This document shows, piece by piece, positions 1-7,924 of a stretch of DNA of 64,000 nt. A model generated the notes under the pieces. It searched no databases, was not told the DNA's origin, and was given only the letters and a program-made list of their open reading frames with translations. Location: assembly GCF_000407505.1 (NCBI RefSeq), contig NZ_ASWE01000002.1:186001-250000 (forward strand). The letters are read 5' to 3'. How positions within the stretch are numbered: the first letter of the stretch is position 1; each line of letters opens with the position of its first letter. The translations under genes and the position numbers were made by a program. The DNA is from Enterococcus phoeniculicola ATCC BAA-412 (GTDB taxonomy: Bacteria; Bacillota; Bacilli; Lactobacillales; Enterococcaceae).

Positions 1-1
1 T

Positions 2-1531
2 TTTGTTGATGAAGGTATAGTATTTGTTAGAACTGACCATTTAGGGCGTCCCAGCAAAGTTTATTATGAATCTTTTATTGATCCTGAATCTATTCTTATT
101 TATGAAGAAGTAGAAGATATCTTTAGAATTAGAATACAGAAAGTAAATGAACCCTACTATACTTTGATTAAATCAGAAAGTTATAGTCGTTCAGAAGTAT
201 ATGTATATTCTACTAAGCAAAAATTAGATTTAATAGAAATTTGGAGCAAAAGTAAAAGTAAGCCCGTATCAATAAATATTTTAACAGTTCAAGGTAAAAA
301 ATATGCAGGAATAGTAATAAAGGATAAAAACAGAAAAGGTCGATGCCTATTAAGAGAGATAGATGGAGTAAGAAAAGTAATTCCTCTATGTATAAATATT
401 GATGAGACAATCTCTATACACAAAATATGGGAAATAAATGATGTTATTCTTGTAAAATACTTGAAGAAAGAACATATACAGATAGGGGTTTTACTCACAA
501 AAAACATCAAAAATATAGAAGAAATATTTTTGATTAAAGAGTTACAAATAAATTCACATAGTAAATTATATCAAAATAATTTTTCGCCAAATCTATTATT
601 CTTCATCGAATATAACAATATCTGTGATGAAACGATATTTGCTTATTCAATGTTAGACTTTAAAAAATCCATAGTTTTTCAGTCTAATATACTTACTAAG
701 GATGAGAAAATTTGTTCTTCAATGGTGTGGGCTTCTTCTCGAGATAAGAATACGCAGATACCTATATCCCTTTATTGGAAATGTCTCAGTGATGACAATG
801 ACTTATATAAAAGAAAAGGGGTTGTTAATGTTTATGGTGCGTATGGTAAAAAGGAAAAAGGAATTAATCTTGATCCAATGGCTGTAGCTGTGATTGAGGC
901 AGGATTTCTGTATTGCATTGCACATGTTCGAGGAGGAGGTTTTTTAGGTGGAAAGTGGTATAGAGCTGGAAAACAAGGAAAAAAATGGAATTCAATTTAT
1001 GATTTAATTGATTGCTGTGATTTCTTGATTAACGAAAAAATATTAAATGAGGAACAGATAGGATTAATTTCTTCTAGTGCAGGAGGAATTGTTGCGGGAG
1101 CATCATTGAATGTAAGACCAAACTTATTTAAAGCAATGTTATTGTTTTCACCATTTATCAATCCTTTAGGTGCTTTAATGGATTTAGAAGACCCACTTTC
1201 TAAAACAGAAACTATAGAATGGGGAGATCCTATAAATAATCCAGAGGATAGAAAATATATTGAGTCTTATTCTCCATTGCAAAACGTTCAGAATGCTTTG
1301 GGTTCAAAGACATCAATAGTCTCCATTACAGGTCTTCAAGATATCTATGTATCAACAAAGGATATACTAAAATGGAGTAATAAATTGAATTACTATAAAG
1401 TTGATTCAAAGGTATATGTCAATTCTCAAGTGGGGCATGGTGGCATAGGTGCAGGTGACTTTGAGTTTATTTCGAAAATTCTATCTAATTTTTTATGTTC
1501 TATAGGGGAGAAAAAATATGACAACGAATAA
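2..1531 (+). CDS. S9 prolyl-oligopeptidase-like serine peptidase, 5' end outside window
   Basis: The reading frame is open from base 2, so this is the C-terminal part (about 509 residues) of a longer protein. The alpha/beta-hydrolase half of family S9A is clear. It shows an oxyanion/substrate block around YGAYG and HVRGGG, the nucleophile elbow ISSSAGG (middle Ser is the likely catalytic residue), the Asp loop TGLQDIYV and the terminal His in VGHGG. The upstream part would be the beta-propeller. No signal peptide can be judged because the start is missing. The stop overlaps the next ABC ATPase start by 14 bases, so the genes are co-translated. Next to bacteriocin-type transporters a peptidase of this class could trim a leader peptide, but that is inference; a general oligopeptidase is the alternative. 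Confidence 0.85.
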   Translation, partial: FVDEGIVFVRTDHLGRPSKVYYESFIDPESILIYEEVEDIFRIRIQKVNEPYYTLIKSESYSRSEVYVYSTKQKLDLIEIWSKSKSKPVSINILTVQGKKYAGIVIKDKNRKGRCLLREIDGVRKVIPLCINIDETISIHKIWEINDVILVKYLKKEHIQIGVLLTKNIKNIEEIFLIKELQINSHSKLYQNNFSPNLLFFIEYNNICDETIFAYSMLDFKKSIVFQSNILTKDEKICSSMVWASSRDKNTQIPISLYWKCLSDDNDLYKRKGVVNVYGAYGKKEKGINLDPMAVAVIEAGFLYCIAHVRGGGFLGGKWYRAGKQGKKWNSIYDLIDCCDFLINEKILNEEQIGLISSSAGGIVAGASLNVRPNLFKAMLLFSPFINPLGALMDLEDPLSKTETIEWGDPINNPEDRKYIESYSPLQNVQNALGSKTSIVSITGLQDIYVSTKDILKWSNKLNYYKVDSKVYVNSQVGHGGIGAGDFEFISKILSNFLCSIGEKKYDNE

Positions 1532-2255
1532 AACTATTGTTTTATATGATGTAACAAAAGATATAGTACTTGGAAAGGAGCAGAAAACGCTAAAGATTCT
1601 TAAAGATGTTTCTTTGGAAGCCTATAAAGGAGAATTTTTAAGTATTGTTGGTCCTTCAGGCTCGGGAAAAACGAGCTTATTACATTGCATGTCTGGTTTG
1701 GCTAAACCAACTCAGGGAAGTGTTGAGATTTTAGGAAGCAATCCTTATCAACTAAGCTCTTCAAAGATATCAGAATTAAGAAGAACTAAAATAGGTTTTA
1801 TTTTTCAATCCTATAATCTAGTTGCTGCATTACCAGCTTTCGAAAATATTGTTTTACCTTTGAGATTAGCAAAAAAGAAAGTCGACAAGAAAAAGGTTTA
1901 TTCTCTATTAGAGCAATTAAATTTTAAAGCAAGTGCTAATAGTTATGTCGATTCACTTTCTGGTGGGGAGCAACAAAAGATTGCAATAGCAAGGGTATTG
2001 GTAAGTGACTGCCAAATTGTTTTTGCAGATGAACCAACAGGAGCATTAGACTCAGCCTCTGGGAAAATGGTATACGACTTACTTAAATATCTGACAGAAC
2101 GAGGAGTTAGTGTGGTTATGGTTACTCATGATATTGAAATGGCTTCTGCAACAGATAGGGCATTAATTATGAGGGATGGACAGCTTGTAGATACAATAAT
2201 TCAACCAAAAGATGCACAGTTATTTGAAGCATTGAATGGTAACAAAAGGAGGTAA
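1518..2255 (+). CDS. ABC transporter ATP-binding protein, MacB/LolD type
   Basis: A 245-residue nucleotide-binding subunit, normal length for the family that powers FtsX-like permeases. Walker A GPSGSGKTSL, signature LSGGEQQKIAIAR, Walker B VFADEPTGALD and the switch histidine in VTHD are all present and intact. The ATG at 1518 follows a good ribosome-binding site (AGGGGAG) inside the end of the peptidase gene. The FtsX-like permease begins three bases after its stop, so the pair forms one transporter. In RiPP and bacteriocin clusters such pairs commonly give producer immunity or peptide detoxification; the substrate here is unknown. Confidence 0.92.
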   Translation: MTTNKTIVLYDVTKDIVLGKEQKTLKILKDVSLEAYKGEFLSIVGPSGSGKTSLLHCMSGLAKPTQGSVEILGSNPYQLSSSKISELRRTKIGFIFQSYNLVAALPAFENIVLPLRLAKKKVDKKKVYSLLEQLNFKASANSYVDSLSGGEQQKIAIARVLVSDCQIVFADEPTGALDSASGKMVYDLLKYLTERGVSVVMVTHDIEMASATDRALIMRDGQLVDTIIQPKDAQLFEALNGNKRR

Positions 2256-2258
2256 AAT

Positions 2259-3638
2259 ATGGTTCGTCTAATTTGGTTACAATTTAAATTTTCTTGGAAA
2301 ATATGGATGAGTACTTTGTTTGTTTTCTTTATTGCAAGTTTTGTAACAGGTGTTTGTTTGACAGGAATCATGTCTCTATATCTAAACAATAGTTCTTTAA
2401 AAAATAGTGATGAAATTTTACCCTTATTTTTAATGCCTGTGACTTTTGGCGGGCTTACTCTTTTATTAATAATAGGAGGAATTATTCGGCTGATTGTTGA
2501 TTATTTTAAAGAAGAGTATATTCTTTGGTCAATTTTAGGAAGTAAGCCTACTCAAATTTCTTTTCTTGTAGGAGGACAACTAGCTTTAACAGGTTTTATT
2601 GGTGGAGTTTTAGGATATTTCTGTGCATTTCCATTTGCTCAATATGCTTATTTTTGGATTCAAGATATTGTAGGAAAAAAGATGTTACCAGATATTCAAC
2701 TCGGTTTTTCTTTTTCGGCTTTTTTAATAACTATTTTATTAATTACCATGCTTGGTGGCTTAGGAGGAATTGTCCATTCGAGAAAAATTTTTATTCTTAC
2801 CCAGAGCAATGTATTTATGCTCGACAAGCAAGAAATAAAAAAGCAATCTAGGTTCAAAAAGACAATGATCATTTTGTGCTCTTTTATTTTATTAGTATGT
2901 TTCTATTTTATTTTTAAAGGAGTTCCTAGTACAGGGAATATACCCAAAGGGGTTATGGAGATACAATTATGTTTTGCAGTAATGTTCTTTTTAATTATTT
3001 TATTGAATTTACTTTCTAGTCGTTTGTTCACTCAAATCGTAAAAATTTTGATGATTGTATTTCCAAAGAAAAAAGCAGCAACCTTAAATACAGCTTTTTG
3101 GTCTGTTCTATCTGATAACAATTATCTTAGTTCTATAGTGGCTCCTATGGTAACTGCTTCTGTTCTACTTTCAGGCTTCTCTACTATTATGATAAATTTT
3201 CTAAATCAGTTAGGGTCATTAAACGCTAATCAGCAAAATACAGAAAACTTACTCTCTTTGCTGCTATTTTTAGGTGCGCCACTGTTACTAATTGTATCTA
3301 ATATTGTCGGAATTTCGATCATCTTTGGAAAGCAACAAGAAAATAGTATTAAACAATTGCGTGTGCTGGGCTTTTCGACTTGGACAGCTATTGTTGAAAA
3401 ATTATTTGAGGTACTTATTTATTCGATTACTTTTCTAATTGTTTCGATAGGTTGTAATCTAGTTACGTCAATTTTAGTTATTAGAATTGCTCATTCAGTA
3501 ATTCCCGATGGTTCAGTCTCGTGGAGTCCTGTTTTTTTATTGACGTTTTATTTATTTTGGGTAATGTTTGTTTTTATGGGAGTAGTTAAAATTATTCAAA
3601 TCAAAAAATCTAGTAACGTATCTGATCTGGTTAGATAG
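2259..3638 (+). CDS. FtsX-like ABC transporter permease
   Basis: A 459-residue polytopic membrane protein. There is an N-terminal transmembrane helix (WKIWMSTLFVFFIASFVTG), a cluster of three helices around residues 60-170, further helices near 200 and 240, and a final three-helix FtsX block from about 345 to the end. The ATG has a strong AGGAGGT site overlapping the ATPase end. It should act with the ATPase immediately upstream. Similar permeases export or expel peptides such as bacteriocins and antibiotics; the exact substrate cannot be read from sequence. A relic with a similar N terminus lies at 5841. Confidence 0.88.
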   Translation: MVRLIWLQFKFSWKIWMSTLFVFFIASFVTGVCLTGIMSLYLNNSSLKNSDEILPLFLMPVTFGGLTLLLIIGGIIRLIVDYFKEEYILWSILGSKPTQISFLVGGQLALTGFIGGVLGYFCAFPFAQYAYFWIQDIVGKKMLPDIQLGFSFSAFLITILLITMLGGLGGIVHSRKIFILTQSNVFMLDKQEIKKQSRFKKTMIILCSFILLVCFYFIFKGVPSTGNIPKGVMEIQLCFAVMFFLIILLNLLSSRLFTQIVKILMIVFPKKKAATLNTAFWSVLSDNNYLSSIVAPMVTASVLLSGFSTIMINFLNQLGSLNANQQNTENLLSLLLFLGAPLLLIVSNIVGISIIFGKQQENSIKQLRVLGFSTWTAIVEKLFEVLIYSITFLIVSIGCNLVTSILVIRIAHSVIPDGSVSWSPVFLLTFYLFWVMFVFMGVVKIIQIKKSSNVSDLVR

Positions 3639-3675
3639 TGAATAAGCTATGTATCTTCAATAGAAGGGGAGGGCA

Positions 3676-5231
3676 ATGATGTGTCTGTTATTTAAGATAG
3701 TCAGCAAATGGCAATTGCTTTTTAATGGTCGTATCGCCATTTAATGGGGTAGTATTATCTCATATTGTTGTTTATACAAGCTCGTTTACTAAAAAGACTA
3801 GTTTAATAGAGGTCACTATCTTTGGTCTAGCAAGCTTGCTAGCTTGGAGTATTGTATATATAGCAAGATTTTTACTAAGTATAGTAATTGCCTCCTCAAT
3901 CAGACAATTGAGTATCTCATTGAAACAGGCCTATTACTGGCATGAATTTATAAATGTTGGGTTTAAAAAAGATAGTGCTAAGGTCATATCAGCTTTATCA
4001 AATGATTGGAAACTTCTGGAAACAAATTATTTTCAATTAATCTTTTCAATTATCTCAAATACTATGCTATTTTTAGTATCATTGATTTATATGATGTATG
4101 TAAATTCTTTTATTTCAATTTTTTTTATTGCTTTTTCTTTTTTACCTATGATTATTCCCAAGTTAATGAAAGGTAAACTCGTAAAGTATGCCAAAGATTG
4201 GTCTATTGCAAATGAACAATATACTAAACAAATTCAGTATTTGAAGAAGTATACAAAATAGGGAAAAACAAGTTAGAATGCATGGAGCAAAAAAGTTATG
4301 AACTTTTTAAAATTCAATCTTTCGCTGAATTACTTTCGGTTTTATTATCTGGTATAAGTTTTCTTTTTCCTTTTTTAATAGGATATTATCTAATAATTTT
4401 TACAGATTCCTTATCAATTGGTGTTTTAATAGCTATATTTCTTGTAAATGATAGGGTTGTAGGACCATTAAGAGAAATTTCTACAAGTTTTAACAAAATA
4501 AATACTACTTCTGATTTACAAAAAAATACTTTCAATAAGTTGGGCTCAATACTAGTAAGATTTGGGATGATGGAAAAGAGGAGGAAAGATGTTTTCAGAT
4601 ATTAGATGAGATAAAGTTAGTCAATTTAAACCATAAATTAAGCCAAGAGACAGAATTATTTTTAGATATAAAATTACAAGAAAACTTTAAGGTAGTTATT
4701 TATGGAGATTCTGGAAGCGGAAAAACAACAATCTTAAATTTAATCCGAGGAGCCATACTGCCAGGTTCAGGTGAAATTATTGCAATTGATAAACAGGATA
4801 AATTAATGAAACTATTTAAAGCAGTTGCATATATTGAACAAACACCCTATATATTTGATACCAACGCTAGAGACAACTTCAAAATAAGAATTATTCTGAA
4901 AGAGAACTTACAAGTGTTTTAAAATCTGTTTCTTTGTATGATGAATTAGGTAAGGAAAAGGCATTAGAATTTAATGGGGAGTAATTTGTCTGGTGGTCAG
5001 CATCAAAGAATCGAGATAGCAAGAGCATTATTACGTAGGAAGTCGTTGTATTTAGTAGATGAAGCACCAGCAAATTTAGATACTAAGAATGCAGAGCAAA
5101 TTAGAGAGATATTTTTTATTTTAGATGTTCCTTTTATTGAAGTTGCACATCATTTTAATTCAGAAAATGCTAAATATACTCATCAATTTGAATTATTAGA
5201 CGGAAATTTAGTTTTAAGAACTGGTGAATGA
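3676..5231 (+). pseudogene. decayed ABC exporter (TMD-NBD type), multiply frameshifted
   Basis: A former exporter of roughly 500 codons, now read in several frames. The start MMCLLFKIVSKWQLLF is in one frame and the continuation VVSPFNGVVL in another (break near 3720). Further breaks lie near 4240 (KQIQY to FEEVYKIGK), near 4565 (ILVRFG to DDGKEEERCF), near 4885 and near 4972. Hallmarks survive in pieces: two hydrophobic blocks of the membrane domain, Walker A YGDSGSGKTT at about 4700, [16 protein letters not shown] at about 4987 and [12 protein letters not shown]. At least five independent frame changes argue for real decay rather than one sequencing slip. It sits where a peptide exporter is expected, and an intact exporter lies at 9326. 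Confidence 0.85.
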
Positions 5232-5281
5232 TGGGAGGCTATTAATTATCAATGTAAATTAATTACATGAAATATAAAAAA

Positions 5282-5310
5282 ATAAGCCTTTCATGGGCTT
5301 TTTTTCGTTA
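5282..5310 (+). terminator. intrinsic terminator after the decayed exporter
   Basis: A short stem AAGCC-tttcat-GGGCTT is followed by a run of T residues. It lies about 55 bases past the last remnant of the exporter and would end the transcript starting upstream of the window. Confidence 0.7.
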
Positions 5311-5604
5311 AGATAAAATAAGCAGTACATGTATTGTGTAAATATGTAAATTAAAAGACCAATAACTTTATCAATAAGCGATTCCTCTTATTATTTTAAA
5401 ATTTGAAATTAAATAGGATATTGAAACCTCGAATGAATACTAAGCATATTCTACCATATTCAATAAATAAGATTTGAAATCGTCATTTAGTAAAAAAATT
5501 TTTTGTACTACATAACAATTGATAAATTGAAAAAATGAGCGATTTTTTTCAAAATTTTTGAATTAAATAACGAATTAATAGTAATAATTATTCAACCAAA
5601 AAAC

Positions 5605-5639
5605 CTGCAAACCATGATTATCATGGTTTGCAGATTTTT
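5605..5639 (+). terminator. strong hairpin terminator
   Basis: A perfect 13-bp stem, CTGCAAACCATGA with loop TTA and TCATGGTTTGCAG, is followed by ATTTTTA. It stands in a non-coding stretch from 5311 to about 5650 that is very AT-rich and otherwise shows nothing I can support. It probably terminates a gene that has since been lost. Confidence 0.75.
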
Positions 5640-5650
5640 ACTGTTTAAAG

Positions 5651-5798
5651 AGGGGAAACTAGGACAGTATCTATCTATAAAGAAGAACCTGTTTTAGGTG
5701 GTGTTTCGTTGGAATATGAAGCTATTTCTACTATTCAAGGACAACCTTCTGAAATTATTGAAAAATTAAATCAAGTAACTATAGCCCTATTATTCTGA
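5651..5798 (+). pseudogene. gene fragment of unknown origin
   Basis: About 48 open codons with protein-like composition end in TGA but have no start codon or ribosome-binding site. The stretch includes TVSIYKEEPVLGGVSLEYEA and later QPSEIIEKLNQV. It directly follows a strong terminator hairpin and precedes another relic, so it looks like the 3' remnant of a deleted gene of the island. I do not recognise the family. Confidence 0.4.
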
Positions 5799-5840
5799 GT
5801 TCTTCATTATGCTAATATGAAAAAAAGAAGGTTTAATAAA

Positions 5841-5930
5841 TGAGTAAATTAATTGTGAAACAGTTTTTACAGCACTGGAAGATTTAGCTTGCAGTCTTAC
5901 CACTTTTTATTGAAAATCTAAAAGATACTT
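5841..5930 (+). pseudogene. remnant of a second FtsX-like permease start
   Basis: ATG at 5841, with AAGAAGG upstream, starts MSKLIVKQFLQHWKI, then an in-frame TAG, then LAVLPLFIENLKDT and another stop. The pattern resembles the N terminus of the intact permease at 2259 (MVRLIWLQFKFSWKIWMSTLFVFF), with the stop where a Trp codon is expected. No later part of such a gene follows; the next gene starts at 6087. This indicates a former second ATPase/permease module, mostly deleted. Confidence 0.5.
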
Positions 5931-6086
5931 AGCTTTTTATCATACTAATAGTTTGTATAGATCAATGAGTTTCACTTCACCTATAGTTTTATAAAAGGAA
6001 TGAAGTAAGAAAAAAGTAAGAAATATATAAGGAATATATTATATTCAGATGTTAAAATTTATTTATCACAGAGGAGGTCGTCAAGC

Positions 6087-6998
6087 TTGTATATTCTCAG
6101 AGTACAGAACGTTAAAAAGAATTATCGAAGTACAGAGGTATTATCCAACATAAATATGAATATAAAAAAGGGAGACATTTATGGATTTTTGGGAGAGAAT
6201 GGTGCTGGAAAAAGTACTCTTTTTAAAATTTTGCTAGATTTAATACCAGAAGATTCAGGAGTTCTTGAAAGGTTTGGTAATGAAGATAAGAAGAATATGG
6301 ATTATTTTTTTAAACAGACAGGGTCAATTATCGAACACCCATACTTTTATGATACTTTATCCGGACGACATAATTTAAACATTCATGCTAAATATATGGG
6401 TTTCTATAGTAAAAATGAAAATACAAGCAGAATTGAAGAAGTTTTGGCTCAAGTTGGATTGGAATATATTGATGAACGAGCTGTAAAAACTTATTCACTA
6501 GGGATGAAACAACGACTTGCACTTGCACGTGCCTTGTTAACAAAGCCTCAATTTCTGATACTAGATGAACCATTTAATGGATTAGATCCAAAAGGTGTAG
6601 TAGAAATAAGAAATTTATTATTAAATTTAAATAAAGTTCATGGAACAACGATCCTTATATCAAGCCATATTTTATCAGAGATTGCTATTTTAGCAACTAC
6701 GATTGGTGTGATTAAAAATGGGATTATTATTAAGGAAGTTCCTATGGATGTTGTAAGAAATGAGGAACAACAAAAGATTGAATTAGAAATAGATGATTCT
6801 TCAAAAGCAGCATACTTATTAGAAGAGGAATTAGGAATACATGGATTTAAAATTGTTTCAGATTATACAATTGAAATATACGATATTACGGTAGATAGAG
6901 GTCGTTTAACTAAGACGATGGTTTTAAACGGTGTAAATGTTAATAATATAGCTATTCAGTCTGGAACGCTGGAAGACTATTTTTTGAATCTGACATAA
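6087..6998 (+). CDS. ABC transporter ATP-binding protein, BcrA-like
   Basis: A 303-residue ATPase of the bacitracin/lantibiotic-immunity class. It has Walker A GENGAGKST, signature YSLGMKQRLALARALL, Walker B LILDEPFNGLDP and SSHILSE with the switch His. The C-terminal extension of about 90 residues (from about 215) is usual for BcrA/LanF proteins. Start TTG at 6087 is chosen because GAGGAGG lies 10 bases upstream and no ATG fits. It pairs with the ABC-2 permease 13 bases downstream. Being immediately upstream of the precursor peptide gene, it is a good candidate for self-immunity (inference). Confidence 0.9.
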   Translation: MYILRVQNVKKNYRSTEVLSNINMNIKKGDIYGFLGENGAGKSTLFKILLDLIPEDSGVLERFGNEDKKNMDYFFKQTGSIIEHPYFYDTLSGRHNLNIHAKYMGFYSKNENTSRIEEVLAQVGLEYIDERAVKTYSLGMKQRLALARALLTKPQFLILDEPFNGLDPKGVVEIRNLLLNLNKVHGTTILISSHILSEIAILATTIGVIKNGIIIKEVPMDVVRNEEQQKIELEIDDSSKAAYLLEEELGIHGFKIVSDYTIEIYDITVDRGRLTKTMVLNGVNVNNIAIQSGTLEDYFLNLT

Positions 6999-7011
6999 GG
7001 AGAGTTTCAAA

Positions 7012-7686
7012 TTGGGACAATTAATGAAATTAGAAATAGAGAAATTTAAATTACAAAAACAAATGATTGGAGTACTAATTACTATTCTTGGAATTATGGT
7101 CTTCTTAACGGTTTCTTTTGTAGATACTTATACAGATGCTAGCCAACAACTTGATTCTAGCCAGAATATTCGGTGGATGATAAATCTACTAAACACGGGT
7201 GCCTTTCTAGTCTATTCATCAACTATGGTTTCAAAGATAGTTGTTAATGAATATTCAAGAGGAACTATTTATGTACTGTTTTCATATCCAATCAATAGAA
7301 TAAAACTAATGTTGAGCAAAATCATATTAATCTTCCTTTTTACCGTTTGTTCAACTATATTGGGAGATGTTCTTTGCACGTTGTATGTGAATCTGATAAA
7401 TGCAAATGTTCAAGTGATGACAAGTATGATTGGATGGGATAGTGAAATTCTTTCTTTATATATTTTTGGAAGCATCTTAGGAGGGATACTTTCTACTATC
7501 CCATTTGTTACAGGGATGTATAGTAAGTCAACATCAGTACCTATTGTAACTTCTGTTATTTTGGTTGCGGTTATGCAGGCACTAATAGGTAGAAATCCTG
7601 AGATCCTGACTACAATCTGGAATTTAGTATTAATTGCTGGAATTGTTATCTTGCTGGCAACGTATACCTTGATAAAAAAAGTTTAA
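7012..7686 (+). CDS. ABC-2 type permease, probable immunity transporter subunit
   Basis: A 224-residue membrane protein with about six hydrophobic helices (near residues 19-40, 58-80, 100-130, 145-165, 172-190 and 197-220). The motif YSRGTIYVLFSYPINRIKLMLSK after the second helix is typical of ABC-2/BcrB-like permeases. Start TTG at 7012 has AAGGAGAG eight bases upstream; the ATG at 7024 is a weaker alternative. It forms a transporter with the ATPase at 6087. The next gene on the same strand is the RiPP precursor, 67 bases downstream. Confidence 0.85.
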   Translation: MGQLMKLEIEKFKLQKQMIGVLITILGIMVFLTVSFVDTYTDASQQLDSSQNIRWMINLLNTGAFLVYSSTMVSKIVVNEYSRGTIYVLFSYPINRIKLMLSKIILIFLFTVCSTILGDVLCTLYVNLINANVQVMTSMIGWDSEILSLYIFGSILGGILSTIPFVTGMYSKSTSVPIVTSVILVAVMQALIGRNPEILTTIWNLVLIAGIVILLATYTLIKKV

Positions 7687-7753
7687 TGATGTTAGTATAC
7701 TTTATTTAGTTAGAGTGACTATAGAAAAAAAAGAAGATAGTGAGGTGAAAACT

Positions 7754-7843
7754 ATGTTTGAAACAGTAAATCAGTCAGTAGGAAAAACACGCCGTTGGCC
7801 TTGTTTATTCTGTGATGAGTGGTCATGGGATGTACTAAGTTAA
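7754..7843 (+). CDS. RiPP precursor peptide, 29 aa, Trp/Cys-rich core
   Basis: A short gene with a good ribosome-binding site (GAGGTG, 7742-7747) and ATG at 7754. The product begins MFETVNQSVG and ends with KTRRWPCLFCDEWSW then DVLS. Two cysteines in CxxC spacing, three tryptophans, a K-x-x-x-W motif (KTRRW) and a short polar leader are packed into 29 residues. An intrinsic terminator and a radical SAM/SPASM maturase follow directly, and an ABC exporter comes next. This is the standard arrangement of a ribosomally made, radical-SAM-modified peptide. Candidate modifications are thioether links from the two Cys or a Lys-Trp carbon-carbon bond as in streptide. I do not recognise the core as a described family member. 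Confidence 0.85.
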   Translation: MFETVNQSVGKTRRWPCLFCDEWSWDVLS

Positions 7844-7851
7844 ATTTGAGA

Positions 7852-7897
7852 AGAATCCACTTTAGATAACAAATTATCTAGAGTGGATTCTTTTTAT
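7852..7897 (+). terminator. attenuator between precursor and maturase genes
   Basis: An 18-bp stem (AGAATCCACTTTAGATAA pairing with TTATCTAGAGTGGATTCT, one G-U pair) with loop CAAA is followed by TTTTTAT. It starts nine bases after the precursor stop and ends before the maturase ribosome-binding site. Partial read-through would give much precursor mRNA and little maturase mRNA, a common RiPP strategy. Confidence 0.9.
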
Positions 7898-7924
7898 AAC
7901 AATCAATCATTTGGAGGTCTAAGG

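Noticed and set aside
7883-7924. Maturase start at GTG 7883
   Set aside because: That codon is part of the terminator stem and has no ribosome-binding site; ATG 7925 has TTGGAGG.
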